Virus record (IMG/VR): IMGVR_UViG_3300032050_011077
Coordinates: 1 to 60,158 of that record
DNA: 60,158 nucleotides
Source: a virus
Strand: one strand, 5' to 3'
Positions 18,081 through 26,976 of this stretch are shown here, one piece after another. The notes beneath the pieces are model-generated. The model saw only the letters and a list, made by a program, of their open reading frames with translations, made no database searches and was not told where the DNA came from. Position numbers and translations under genes: made by a program. Each line of letters begins with the position of its first letter. Within the stretch, counting starts at the first letter, position 1.

Positions 18081-18886
18081 TTTCCATTGTTACTGCGTAT
18101 CACAATCGAAAAAAAATATTTATTAAAACATTAGAAAGTTTTAAAAAAAGTAGTTTTACTGATTTTGAAGTTATCGCTGTCGATGACTGTAGTCACGAAG
18201 ATGAAAGATTAGAAGATTTGGTAGACGAATTTCCTTTTTTAAAAATTGTTAGATTAGAAAAAAAAGATAAATGGTATGTAAATCCATGTGTTCCTTTTAA
18301 CGTCGGATTTAACCACGCATCAGGTGATAAAATTATTATACAAAATCCTGAATGTTTACATTCAGATGATATTTTAAATTTTGTAAACGAAAATTTAATT
18401 GATAATGATTATTTATCATTTGCTTGTTATTCTTTAAGTGAAATTCAAACATCGGCAGTGTTACAACTTAATGATTTTAAATCATTTATTAACCCCTCAA
18501 CATATAAAAAAATATCAGTAGTTAATGATGGTGATGAAGGATGGTATAATCATTCATTATATCGACCAAAATCTTATCATTTTTGTACCGCAATAACTAA
18601 AAAAGATTTAAAAGAATTAGGAGGATTTGACGAAAGATTTGCAACTGGAGTAGCGTTTGATGATGATGAATTTATACATAGAATTCGTCTTAAATTAAAT
18701 GTAAGGTTTATTGATGATTTTGTTGCTCTTCATTTATGGCATTACGGAAATGATAAAAATGCAACAGTAACAAATAGAGTAAATATGGATAATAAATTTT
18801 GGGAAATGTGGAATAAAAATAATTACTTATTCAATTATGTGACTAAAATTGAAAATAAATACACAATTAATAATTTAATTAAATGA
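18077..18886 (+). CDS. GT-A glycosyltransferase, family 2-like
   Basis: 269 residues. It starts MISIVTAYHNRKKIFIKTLESF, followed by VIAVDDCSHEDERL (nucleotide-binding Asp pair) and VPFNVGFNHASGDKIIIQNPE. GGFDERFATGVAFDDDEFIHRIR has the acidic acceptor-site residues. DxD is replaced by NPE at the usual metal site, as in several GT2 groups such as GT27-like enzymes. ATGA overlaps link it to wecB and to the next gene. Acceptor and sugar unknown. Confidence 0.85.
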   Translation: MISIVTAYHNRKKIFIKTLESFKKSSFTDFEVIAVDDCSHEDERLEDLVDEFPFLKIVRLEKKDKWYVNPCVPFNVGFNHASGDKIIIQNPECLHSDDILNFVNENLIDNDYLSFACYSLSEIQTSAVLQLNDFKSFINPSTYKKISVVNDGDEGWYNHSLYRPKSYHFCTAITKKDLKELGGFDERFATGVAFDDDEFIHRIRLKLNVRFIDDFVALHLWHYGNDKNATVTNRVNMDNKFWEMWNKNNYLFNYVTKIENKYTINNLIK

Positions 18887-19677
18887 AAATAGTAGGATTT
18901 ACACAATTAAGAAATGAATTATCAAAAGGAAATTTACATAATTGGTTAAAACAAATGTTTGAAATATGTGAATACGTTTATGTATACGACCAAAATTCTG
19001 ATGATGGTAGTAAAGAAATTTATAAAAATTTTTCTAATTTACGAGTAATTGAGTCAGAAATAAATGATTTTAAAAATGAAATATCGTGTAAGAAAAAATT
19101 GTTAGATACTCTACTACTTGAGCAACCTGACACTGAATTTATTATATGGTTAGATGGTGATTCACTTTTAGATAGTCGTTTAACTAATGATAACAATAAA
19201 ATTTTAATTGATATTTGTAACTACGCTAAAAACAATAATATTGACGGTATATTGTTGGGTCATTACAATCTATGGAGAAGTGACATCCACTATAGAATAG
19301 ATAACGCTTATCATAGTTTAAGTCATGGGGTTTGTGCAATATGGAGAAATAATAAAAATTTAAATTTTCAGTCAATTCACGGGTTACACCAACCTCAATA
19401 TCCAAATGGAATTGTAACAACCATTAAAATACCTTATAGTATAATACATAGAGGTTTTGCGACTGACTATCAAATTATTACTAAATATAATGTTTATAAA
19501 AGTTATGGCCAAGACGGATGGGCACTTGAGAGATTATTAGACGAAACTACGTTAGAAGTTGTTGAATTAGATACTAATATATTACCTTCATGGTTTAAAA
19601 TTACTGACGCAACTAATCCAAAAGAAAAAGAAAAAATAATTAATATTTTTAAAAAACAAAATGAAGAAATCAATTGA
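18883..19677 (+). CDS. GT-A glycosyltransferase, family 2-like
   Basis: 264 residues. It starts MKIVGFTQLRNELSKGNLHNWL, then VYVYDQNSDDGSKEI, a clear variant of the GT2 'D..S.DGT' pattern. FIIWLDGDSLLD supplies the DxD metal site (DGD). This group, with an early Asn/Trp-rich helix, resembles the Glyco_tranf_2_4 type. The C-terminus carries YSIIHRGFATDYQI. It overlaps the previous gene by 4 bp and the next by 17 bp. Specific activity unknown. Confidence 0.8.
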   Translation: MKIVGFTQLRNELSKGNLHNWLKQMFEICEYVYVYDQNSDDGSKEIYKNFSNLRVIESEINDFKNEISCKKKLLDTLLLEQPDTEFIIWLDGDSLLDSRLTNDNNKILIDICNYAKNNNIDGILLGHYNLWRSDIHYRIDNAYHSLSHGVCAIWRNNKNLNFQSIHGLHQPQYPNGIVTTIKIPYSIIHRGFATDYQIITKYNVYKSYGQDGWALERLLDETTLEVVELDTNILPSWFKITDATNPKEKEKIINIFKKQNEEIN

Positions 19678-20386
19678 AATTATTTCATTAATTTTTAAAT
19701 CAGTAGAATACTTAGATTTAATACATAAAGAATTAACTAGTGAAAAATGTAAAGTTAATGGTTGGGATGTCTCAATAAGAATTGTCGCAAATGATGCAAC
19801 AGATGAGATTATAAATAAATTAACAAAATTAGATATACCATATTCAATTTATAATGACCCAATTCCTAATGATTATTATTTAAATAGAGTTTATAGATGT
19901 TGGAATTACGCCGGTAAAACTAGTAAATCAGATAATATTTGTTTTGTTAATTCAGATATGGTCTTTAGTAATGGATGGTTAGAAAATTTATTAAAACATC
20001 ACGATGGTACTAATATACCAACATCTAGATTAGTTGAGAGTGGTAAAATGAGGAGTGGAACTTATGGTATTAGTATTGATTGTGGTAAAAGTCCTAAAAA
20101 AATTGATTATGAACTTTGGGAAAAAGTTAATACATCTATGAGGGAGGATAACATTTATTCAGGTGGTTTATACATGCCATGTATTTTTGAAAAAACTCGA
20201 TTTATTGAAAGTGGTATGTATCCTGAAGGTAACATTTATACTGATGGAGTTGGTACTTTAAATGGGTTTGTTCAAAGTGGAGATGACTGGTATTTTAGAA
20301 AATTAGAATCAACTTATGGGATGAGACATGTTACAGTATTTGATTCATTAGTTTATCATATACAAGAAGGTGAAAAAGACGATTAA
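19661..20386 (+). CDS. GT-A-like glycosyltransferase
   Basis: 241 residues, starting MKKSIEIISLIFKSVEYLDLIHKEL, then IRIVANDATDEI. NICFVNSDMVFSNGWLENLL is a GT2-type metal site with NSDM in place of DxD. The C-terminal part includes FVQSGDDWYFRKLE. The pattern is weaker than in neighbours, but order and spacing match GT-A enzymes. Its start lies 17 bp inside the upstream gene. Followed by a 24-nt gap, the first real gap in the operon. Confidence 0.7.
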   Translation: MKKSIEIISLIFKSVEYLDLIHKELTSEKCKVNGWDVSIRIVANDATDEIINKLTKLDIPYSIYNDPIPNDYYLNRVYRCWNYAGKTSKSDNICFVNSDMVFSNGWLENLLKHHDGTNIPTSRLVESGKMRSGTYGISIDCGKSPKKIDYELWEKVNTSMREDNIYSGGLYMPCIFEKTRFIESGMYPEGNIYTDGVGTLNGFVQSGDDWYFRKLESTYGMRHVTVFDSLVYHIQEGEKDD

Positions 20387-20410
20387 AATATTAAAGATAT
20401 ACAAAATAAA

Positions 20411-20821
20411 ATGGAAAAAATATATTCTAAAATTAATGGAGAACTCCTTCATCAAATTGTGAGATTATCTGATGTTACTTCTGAACGAACTGATTTAAGC
20501 TTAGATAAAAACTACCTTCAATGTGCCAGTTTAAAATTATCTAAAGGACATACATTTAAACCTCACAAACATAATATAATCCCAAGACATGATGAAAATT
20601 ACATACCTCAGGAAAGTTGGTGTGTTATAAAAGGAAAGGTAAAATGTATTTTCTATGACATTGATGATAATATAATTGCGGAACCTATATTATCCGCAGG
20701 TGATATTAGTTTTACATTTAATGGTGGTCATAATTATTTGATTTTAGAAGACGATACTATTGTATATGAATACAAAACAGGGCCATATTTTGGTCAAACA
20801 ATTGATAAAACTTTTATTTGA
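20411..20821 (+). CDS. Cupin-fold protein of the sugar operon
   Basis: 136 residues with a small beta-barrel pattern: CASLKLSKGHTFKPHKHN (two His), SWCVIKGKVKCIFYDIDDN, and LSAGDISFTFNGGHNYLILEDDTIVYEYKTGPY. These are the two cupin motifs G(x)5HxH and G(x)5PxG in a loose form. Cupins next to nucleotide-sugar genes are often sugar isomerases or epimerases (RmlC, FdtA) or sensors. It is not a close RmlC. The next gene's ATG overlaps its TGA by one base. Confidence 0.65.
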   Translation: MEKIYSKINGELLHQIVRLSDVTSERTDLSLDKNYLQCASLKLSKGHTFKPHKHNIIPRHDENYIPQESWCVIKGKVKCIFYDIDDNIIAEPILSAGDISFTFNGGHNYLILEDDTIVYEYKTGPYFGQTIDKTFI

Positions 20822-21345
20822 TGAAAATAGGTAGTGATGTTGTTTTAGATTTAGATATAATAATAAAAGAAAAAAATAATTGTGTTATAGGTAGTCATGT
20901 TGCAATAGATAAAGGATTTTATTGTACAACAAAATTATATATTGGTGATTATACACATATTAGTCCTTATGTAACAATTATAGGTGGTAAAAACTCAGAT
21001 TTTACGGCCAAAGGGTTTAATAACATAATGGCCGGAGCTAGAATTGTATGTGGTTCAGATAGATTTGATGATAGTGGATTATTTGGAGCGATGATACCTG
21101 AAGAATTAAAAGGTACTCAAATAATTAAACCTGTTCTTATGGAAGAATTTTCTAATATCGGAACAAATTCTATTGTATTACCCGGCTCAAGATTAAGACG
21201 TGGTGTTCTATTATCCGCAGGTAGTTTATTAATGGGTGATACTGAAGAATGGGGGGTATATAAGGGAAATCCAGCAATTTTAGTTAAAAAAATAGATAGT
21301 ACAAGAATACTTTACAACGCGAAAAAATTAGGATATAATTATTAA
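20821..21345 (+). CDS. Left-handed beta-helix acyltransferase
   Basis: 174 residues from the ATG at 20821; an in-frame TTG just upstream is less likely. It has repeated hexapeptide turns (VIGSHVAIDKG, YIGDYTHISPYVTIIGG, FSNIGTNSIVLPGSRLRRGVLLSAGSLLMGD) and the usual ending WGVYKGNPAILVKK. Such trimeric enzymes acetylate amino or hydroxyl groups of sugars using acetyl-CoA. Beside a DegT-like gene and GMD, a role in N-acetylating an amino sugar such as GDP-perosamine is plausible but unproven. Confidence 0.85.
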   Translation: MKIGSDVVLDLDIIIKEKNNCVIGSHVAIDKGFYCTTKLYIGDYTHISPYVTIIGGKNSDFTAKGFNNIMAGARIVCGSDRFDDSGLFGAMIPEELKGTQIIKPVLMEEFSNIGTNSIVLPGSRLRRGVLLSAGSLLMGDTEEWGVYKGNPAILVKKIDSTRILYNAKKLGYNY

Positions 21346-21349
21346 TCTT

Positions 21350-21958
21350 ATGGAACAAGTGAATATGGATACTGTGACGGAATTTGAAAAAAAGATATCA
21401 CAATTTTACAACGCCCCTTACGCAGTTGCTGTAGATAGTTGTACTCATGGTATAGAGTTATGTTTAAGATTAACAAATACTACTAAAATTAACGTCCCAT
21501 TACGAACTTATTTATCCGTACCCATGTTGTCTAAAAAATTGGGGATTGGATTAGAATGGAGAGATGAAAAATGGGAAGATTACTACACTTTAAATTACGA
21601 AGAAAAAAAAATAATTGACGCAGCAGTACTGTGGAAAAAAGACAGTTATATTCCAAATACGTATATGTGTTTAAGTTTTCAATTTCAAAAACATTTAAGT
21701 TTAGGTAGAGGTGGAATGATTCTTTTGGACAACGAACAAGATGCTATTCAGTTAAAAAAAATGAGTTATGACGGTAGACTACCCAATATTCCATGGAGAG
21801 AACAAAATATCGATACAATGGGTTACCATTACTATATGACTCCTGAAACCGCTAAATTAGGATTAGATAAATTATCTAATGCCATTAATACAAATCCTAG
21901 AAAATGGAAATATGAGGATTGGCCAGATTTGACTAAAATGAATTTTTTTAAAAGTTAA
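21350..21958 (+). CDS. Truncated DegT/DnrJ/EryC1-like sugar aminotransferase
   Basis: 202 residues; DegT-family PLP enzymes usually have 360-400. The N-terminal FEKKISQFYNAPYAVAVDSCTHGIELCLRL matches the family start (F..YCGA.YAVA..SGT.AL). CLSFQFQKHLSLGRGGMILLDN matches the S(F)H..K.L..GEGGM stretch, where the Lys carries PLP. The segment between them is shortened, and the C-terminal small domain is almost absent. The frame is intact, so it is a compact or decayed enzyme, not a frameshift. Possible role: amination of the GMD product. Activity is uncertain. Confidence 0.65.
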   Translation: MEQVNMDTVTEFEKKISQFYNAPYAVAVDSCTHGIELCLRLTNTTKINVPLRTYLSVPMLSKKLGIGLEWRDEKWEDYYTLNYEEKKIIDAAVLWKKDSYIPNTYMCLSFQFQKHLSLGRGGMILLDNEQDAIQLKKMSYDGRLPNIPWREQNIDTMGYHYYMTPETAKLGLDKLSNAINTNPRKWKYEDWPDLTKMNFFKS

Positions 21959-21967
21959 AAATAAAAT

Positions 21968-22939
21968 ATGATTAAACGTGCATTTATAACCGGTGTGGGT
22001 GGCCAAGATGGGTCATATCTAGCGGAATATCTTTTATCATTAGGATATGAAGTTCATGGTATTATACGAAGAAATTCTACACCTGAACACCAACAAAGTA
22101 GACTTGACGAAATTCGAGACAAAATAAATATATATTATGGTGACTTGTTAGACCAATCTAATATTGAAAGATTATTAAGTGAAATACAACCTGACGAAAT
22201 ATACAACTTAGCCGCTCAAAGTCATGTACGTATTAGTTACGATATCCCACAATTTACATCACAAGTTAATTCTTTAGGTGTTTTAAATATTTTAGATGCT
22301 TATCGTAGAGTTTGTCCTAACGCAAAATTTTATCAAGCAAGTAGTTCGGAAATGTTTGGAAGTTCGGTAGACCCTGATGGGTACCAAAGAGAAACAACTC
22401 ATATGAATCCAGTTTCACCATATGGATGTAGTAAAGTATTTGGGTATAATATTGTTCGAAATTATAGAAACGCATATAATTTACATGCTAATAATGGTAT
22501 TTTATTCAATCATGAATCTCCTCGTAGAGGTTCTAATTTTGTTACTAATAAAGTAGTTAAAGCCGCGGTGATGATAAGTTTAGGTTTATCTGATAAATTA
22601 GAACTTGGTAACATGGATTCATATAGAGATTGGGGACATTCCAAAGACTATGTAAAAGCAATGCATTTAATATTACAACAGGATAAACCAGTCGACTTAG
22701 TTGTGGCAACTGGGGAGTCAAGGTCAGTTAGAGATATGTGTGAATATGTTTTTAGTAAATTAAATTTAAATTATAAAGACTATGTTGTTCAAAATGATAA
22801 GTTTTTACGTCCTGAAGAATTACCATACCTTAAAGGTGACTCAAGTAAAATTAGGTCTTTAGGATGGAAACCTGAATATAGTTTTGAGACAATGATGGAT
22901 GAAATGATTGATTATTGGTTAAACATTTATAAAAAATAA
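21968..22939 (+). CDS. gmd: GDP-mannose 4,6-dehydratase
   Basis: 323 residues; typical GMD has 340-370. Dinucleotide site ITGVGGQDGSYLAEYL with the GMD-specific GQDGSYL. EVHGIIRR, NLAAQSHVRISYDIP, and SSSEMFG with SPYGCSKVFGYN (Tyr-x3-Lys) form the active site. NHESPRRGSNFVTNKV and GNMDSYRDWGHSKDYVKAM are GMD signatures that set it apart from other SDRs. It converts GDP-D-mannose to GDP-4-dehydro-6-deoxymannose, the branch point to GDP-fucose, rhamnose or perosamine. A 9-nt gap precedes it. Confidence 0.95.
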   Translation: MIKRAFITGVGGQDGSYLAEYLLSLGYEVHGIIRRNSTPEHQQSRLDEIRDKINIYYGDLLDQSNIERLLSEIQPDEIYNLAAQSHVRISYDIPQFTSQVNSLGVLNILDAYRRVCPNAKFYQASSSEMFGSSVDPDGYQRETTHMNPVSPYGCSKVFGYNIVRNYRNAYNLHANNGILFNHESPRRGSNFVTNKVVKAAVMISLGLSDKLELGNMDSYRDWGHSKDYVKAMHLILQQDKPVDLVVATGESRSVRDMCEYVFSKLNLNYKDYVVQNDKFLRPEELPYLKGDSSKIRSLGWKPEYSFETMMDEMIDYWLNIYKK

Positions 22940-22947
22940 AACATACT

Positions 22948-23871
22948 ATGGATAATAAAATTGGGTGGTTAGTTAACGATACACTTACGTGTATTCCAAA
23001 CACGAGAACATTTTGGCATGACCTATTAGAATGGTTTCCAGGCCTTCAAGATAAATGTGACGGATATACAAGTTATGCAATATTAGCTGATAAAATAGAA
23101 TCTATTAGAGAGCGCCCTGATTATATAATTAGAAATGGAAGTTATTTTCGTAAACTTAATATTGATGTCCCAACATTCTGTCTAATACAAGATACTATGG
23201 ATAATCCAATGCAAACTGAAGTTATAAATTCATGTACTTGTGTTGTATTTGCGTCTAAACAAACGTATAATCTTTATAAAGAAAGAATTAATCCAAAAAA
23301 TGTAAGAGTAATTGAACAATCATCAGATTTTAATTTTTTTAAACCTATTCCTGAAAGACATCCAGAAGTTTTACCTAATTCAATTATTTTTATAGGTGAT
23401 TCTTCTCATGAAAAAAAAGGATTTCATAGAGTTTTAAACCTCATTGAAACAATGACGGATTTTAATTTTTGTTTAGTAATGAAAGATAATACAACTATTG
23501 ACGCAATTCCTGAACATAATAGAAATAGAGTAAGAATATTTAACAGAGTTGACACAAATACAGTTAGACTTTTAATAAATTCATCAGTGTGTGGTATTTG
23601 TACATCAGGAAATGAAGAAGGTCATTTTGCAGGAATTGAAATAGGTGCATGTGACATACCAATGGTTGCAAGACCTATGGGATGTTATTTAGATAGACAA
23701 GATGATAAAACATGGGGGTTAGTATCTAACGATGAAAATTTTCCTGAAACAATAAGATACGTTATTAGTAATCGAAATCTTTTTTCACCACGAGAATATT
23801 ATTCAAAAGAATATACTTTAGAACGTTGTCGTGAAAAATGGAATAATTTAATTAATGAATTTGTTAAATAA
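22948..23871 (+). CDS. GT-B glycosyltransferase
   Basis: 307 residues. It starts MDNKIGWLVNDTLTCIPNTRTFW, with FCLIQDTMDNPM and VVFASKQTYNLYKERI in the acceptor half. SIIFIGDSSHEKKGFHRVLNLI opens the donor half, and GICTSGNEEGHFAGIEIGACDIPMVARPMGCY provides the (E/G)-x-EI..C..P pattern of GT4-like donors. Donor could be the GMD-derived sugar. The gene is separated from gmd by 8 nt and from the next ATG by 7 nt. Confidence 0.75.
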   Translation: MDNKIGWLVNDTLTCIPNTRTFWHDLLEWFPGLQDKCDGYTSYAILADKIESIRERPDYIIRNGSYFRKLNIDVPTFCLIQDTMDNPMQTEVINSCTCVVFASKQTYNLYKERINPKNVRVIEQSSDFNFFKPIPERHPEVLPNSIIFIGDSSHEKKGFHRVLNLIETMTDFNFCLVMKDNTTIDAIPEHNRNRVRIFNRVDTNTVRLLINSSVCGICTSGNEEGHFAGIEIGACDIPMVARPMGCYLDRQDDKTWGLVSNDENFPETIRYVISNRNLFSPREYYSKEYTLERCREKWNNLINEFVK

Positions 23872-23878
23872 TACATAT

Positions 23879-24703
23879 ATGAAATTTACGGTAGAAATAA
23901 AATCTGGTTTATGTAATGTTTTAAAATCTTTTGTCACCGCTTTAAGTATAGGTGAAACTAATATTTTACCTAGATTTGACGCACATTTTGACGCTGATTA
24001 TCGAGAAATTTTAGATGATAGTTTAATTTGCCATAACCCACACGAATTTGGTAATTCTTTTATTTCTGCAAGATTTTTAGTTTTAAAATCAGAAGAAACA
24101 GAACAACCTGATTTAATAAACGACGCTAAAGCTTTAGGTGACCACCCTAATATCGTAAATAAATCACTTTCTTATTTATTTTCAACACATTCAATTGATT
24201 GGTTTTTTAATAGAAATTTAATATGTGATACAGTATTTAACAGAATACAAAAAGGAATTAGTAAAATTAAATGGAGACCTGAAGTTTTATCCGAAGTTGA
24301 TAGAGTGTCAAAACATTTTGAATACCCATTACTTACCATACAAATAAGAACTTGGACTCATCAATTTGACCCTCCAAACTGTACAAGTATTCGAGACGGA
24401 GTTATTAGAGATTATAATTTTGAAACTTATAAAAATGCAATTAATGAATTTTTACCAAAAGTAAAAACTATTTTTCTTACTTCAGATAACGACAGTGTTT
24501 TACCTGAATATTTAGAATATTTAAAAGACTACAATGTAATAACTTACACTAAACCAGATAATGTTACTCAAATGCAATATTCTACAGCAACTATGTTAAT
24601 AGCCTCAAAATGTGATATGTTGGTTTGTAATCGTCTTAGTACATTTTCAGAATGTATTTGGTGGTTTGGCGGATGTAAAGCCGAAACAATACCTGTTTTT
24701 TAA
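23879..24703 (+). CDS. Fucosyltransferase-like (GT11/GT23/GT65 type) enzyme, tentative
   Basis: 274 residues from the ATG at 23879; a longer frame would overlap the upstream stop. The C-terminal half has LLTIQIRTWTHQFDPP, IFLTSDNDSVL and ASKCDMLVCNRLSTFSECIWWFGG. The order 'I-x-IR...D', 'SD', then 'S-T-F-S-x-x-(I/W)W' recalls the GDP-binding signature of O-fucosyltransferases and NodZ-type enzymes. A GDP-sugar donor would fit the gmd two genes upstream. This is a motif-level guess. It is the last gene before an intergenic hairpin. Confidence 0.5.
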   Translation: MKFTVEIKSGLCNVLKSFVTALSIGETNILPRFDAHFDADYREILDDSLICHNPHEFGNSFISARFLVLKSEETEQPDLINDAKALGDHPNIVNKSLSYLFSTHSIDWFFNRNLICDTVFNRIQKGISKIKWRPEVLSEVDRVSKHFEYPLLTIQIRTWTHQFDPPNCTSIRDGVIRDYNFETYKNAINEFLPKVKTIFLTSDNDSVLPEYLEYLKDYNVITYTKPDNVTQMQYSTATMLIASKCDMLVCNRLSTFSECIWWFGGCKAETIPVF

Positions 24704-24734
24704 GATGAATAAAAACAACACTTAATGTTTACTG

Positions 24735-24775
24735 TATCCATATTTTTTATTAATTTAAAATAAAAAATATGGATA
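24735..24775 (+). promoter_or_regulatory. 17-bp perfect inverted repeat covering a start codon
   Basis: TATCCATATTTTTTATT (24735-24751) and its exact reverse complement (24759-24775) flank a 7-nt loop AATTTAA. The right arm contains the ATG (24769) of the methyltransferase gene, so an RNA hairpin would bury the start codon. As DNA it could be an operator. It has no GC-rich stem and no T tract placed like a terminator. Confidence 0.85.
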
Positions 24776-25302
24776 AATTTGCATACGGACATGAAGTTCA
24801 CACGGACATGATAGTCCAAATAGTTAAATCAATTAATTGTAAAAATTATTTAGAATTAGGTGTATATGATGGGTCAACTTTTGAAAAAGTTTCAGAAGTA
24901 GTACCTAGGGTAATTGGGGTTGATATTATTGATTTTAGAAGAAATAAAAACATTGGTGAGTTCCATCAAACATCAACACAAGACTTTTTAAATAATTTTA
25001 ATGAAATAGTAGATGTTATTTTCATAGATGCTGACCATGCGTTTGAAGCGGTTAAATTAGATTTCAAAGCATCACTTAAAAATTTAAATGAATTTGGGGT
25101 AATTATTTTACATGATACTGACCCAATTTCTGAAAAATATATTACCCGAGAACACTGTGAGGATTCTTATAAAATGATAGATTGGATTAAAACTGAATAT
25201 CCTGAGATGGATATTTTTACATTCCCCATATCCGAAGCGGGTTTAACAATTGTCAAACGTTCTATTGACAGACGTGTTAGTAAATTTTTAAATAATGGAT
25301 AA
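24769..25302 (+). CDS. Class I SAM-dependent methyltransferase
   Basis: 177 residues with the Methyltransf_24 pattern: NYLELGVYDGSTFEKVSEVV (motif I, E-x-G-x-x-x-G), VIGVDIID (motif II acid), VIFIDADHAFEAVKLDF (motif IV) and FGVIILHDTDP (motif V). Members of this group often sit in glycan clusters and methylate sugars. Alone in having a 65-bp leader; its start codon lies inside the 17-bp inverted repeat, suggesting separate control. Confidence 0.88.
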   Translation: MDKFAYGHEVHTDMIVQIVKSINCKNYLELGVYDGSTFEKVSEVVPRVIGVDIIDFRRNKNIGEFHQTSTQDFLNNFNEIVDVIFIDADHAFEAVKLDFKASLKNLNEFGVIILHDTDPISEKYITREHCEDSYKMIDWIKTEYPEMDIFTFPISEAGLTIVKRSIDRRVSKFLNNG

Positions 25303-25325
25303 TAAAAAAATAAATTAAAATTACC

Positions 25326-25979
25326 ATGAATAAAGAATATACTATAATTATACCAAGCAATAGAGACTCTTTAAAAGATGAATTAATTACTCATTTAAAA
25401 AACATGGATGAAGAATCAATTTGGAAAAATGGTCACGGATACCCATCTTTCTCAAAATTAATTAATGATTGTGTTGTTGAATCACCAACAGAAACCATTA
25501 TTATTTGTAATGACAAAGCTAGACCTAAAAAAGAACATATTGAAAAAATTTTAACTCTTTTAGAACAAGGATATGGGTTTGTTGGATTATATGCGTGGGG
25601 GTTTTTTGGTTTTAAAAAAGAATTATTTAGAAATATTGGGTTTATGGATGAAAGATTTATTGGGGGTAATTATGAAGATAGTGATTACCTAAGAAGAATG
25701 ATGGAGGGCAATATTGCCATGTATAATTCATTTGAAATAGATTATATCTCTATGAGTTCAGGATGGAACATATCAAATACAAAAAACCATTTTGATAAAA
25801 AATGGGAGCATGGTGATTTACCAGGTGATAAATATGTAAAACGATTATTACCAGAAGAAACTTATGATTATAACATAGGTGAAAAAACAAACATAAAATT
25901 TCTACCATGGTCTGATTCATTTTTTAGTATTGACGTAGGTAAATCAGAAACATTCATGGATTACAAAATAAAAATATAA
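25326..25979 (+). CDS. GT-A glycosyltransferase-like protein
   Basis: 217 residues, starting MNKEYTIIIPSNRDSLKDELI, with IIICNDKARPKKEHI at the site of the GT2 metal motif and NIGFMDERFIGGNYEDSDYLRRM (the 'F.GGNYEDSD' acceptor region). The C-terminal tail ends in a FLPWSDSFFSIDVG stretch with no counterpart I know. It lies 23 nt after the methyltransferase and 22 nt before the SDR gene. Substrate unknown. Confidence 0.75.
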   Translation: MNKEYTIIIPSNRDSLKDELITHLKNMDEESIWKNGHGYPSFSKLINDCVVESPTETIIICNDKARPKKEHIEKILTLLEQGYGFVGLYAWGFFGFKKELFRNIGFMDERFIGGNYEDSDYLRRMMEGNIAMYNSFEIDYISMSSGWNISNTKNHFDKKWEHGDLPGDKYVKRLLPEETYDYNIGEKTNIKFLPWSDSFFSIDVGKSETFMDYKIKI

Positions 25980-26001
25980 AATAAATAAATTATATAAAAT
26001 A

Positions 26002-26976
26002 ATGAAAGAAAAAGTTTTATTAGTAGGTGGTGCCGGTTACATCGGAGGATTAACATCAGATTATCTTATTAGAGAAGGGTTTGATATAACTATTTACGAT
26101 AATTTATTATATGAAAATAGGTATTTAAAAGATGTTTCTTTTATTTATGGAGACATTAGAGATACTGATAAACTTTATGAAGTATCTAAAGATTTTGATA
26201 TTATAGTTTTAATGGCTGCTTTAGTTGGTGACCCGGCTTGTAGTGTTGACCCATTTTTAACTGAAGAAATTAATTATAATTCTATTAAAAATTTTTGTGA
26301 TATTGTTTCACCCGATAAACATTTAATTTTCATGTCTACGTGTTCAGTTTACGGGGCTCAAGATGGTATATTAGATGAATTAAGTGAAACAAATCCATTA
26401 TCATCATATGCATCAACAAAACTTAAAGCCGAAAAACACATTTTAGACAAAAATGGGACAATTTTTAGATTAGGAACTGTATTTGGTCTTGGTGACACAT
26501 ATTCTAGAATTAGAATGGATTTAGTTGTTAATGTATTAACTATGAAGGCGGTAAAAGAAGGTACTATAACTATTAATGGAGGTGAACAATGGAGACCAAT
26601 AATAGCAGTTAAAGATATTGCGGGATATATTACAGAGGCCTGTAAAGAAAAGTATCCGGGAATTTTTGTTTTATCAAAAGAAAATGTTATAATTAAAGAA
26701 CTAGGTGAACGTGTTGCTAAAATAGTACCTAATACTAAAGTAACGTACACTGAAATATCTTTTCAAGATGCTAGAAATTATCGTGTTGATAATTCAAAAT
26801 CTTTAAAAGTTTTTAAATATAAACCAATTACAACCGTTGAGGATGAGGTATTAAGAATGGTAACTTTATTTGAAGAAAATAGAATTGAAAACCCTGAAGA
26901 TAAAGTTTACCACAATGGAGCGTTTTTAACAAATAAAAAAAATCAAAAAGAATTATTATGGACACAAAAAAATTAA
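26002..26976 (+). CDS. NAD-dependent nucleotide-sugar epimerase/dehydratase (extended SDR)
   Basis: 324 residues. KVLLVGGAGYIGGLTSDYL carries the GxxGxxG dinucleotide site; FIYGDIRD, VLMAALVGDPAC and MSTCSVYGAQ follow. SSYASTKLKAEKHIL holds the catalytic Tyr-x3-Lys. The closing WRPIIAVKDIAGYI is typical of GalE/RmlB-like enzymes. It probably acts on a UDP-, GDP- or dTDP-sugar. Overlaps the RmlC-like gene by 19 bp and so is probably in the same pathway. Confidence 0.9.
   Translation: MKEKVLLVGGAGYIGGLTSDYLIREGFDITIYDNLLYENRYLKDVSFIYGDIRDTDKLYEVSKDFDIIVLMAALVGDPACSVDPFLTEEINYNSIKNFCDIVSPDKHLIFMSTCSVYGAQDGILDELSETNPLSSYASTKLKAEKHILDKNGTIFRLGTVFGLGDTYSRIRMDLVVNVLTMKAVKEGTITINGGEQWRPIIAVKDIAGYITEACKEKYPGIFVLSKENVIIKELGERVAKIVPNTKVTYTEISFQDARNYRVDNSKSLKVFKYKPITTVEDEVLRMVTLFEENRIENPEDKVYHNGAFLTNKKNQKELLWTQKN

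Noticed and set aside
24735-24775. Terminator for the upstream transferase gene
   Set aside because: The stem is nearly all A/T, without a GC core and without a following T tract.
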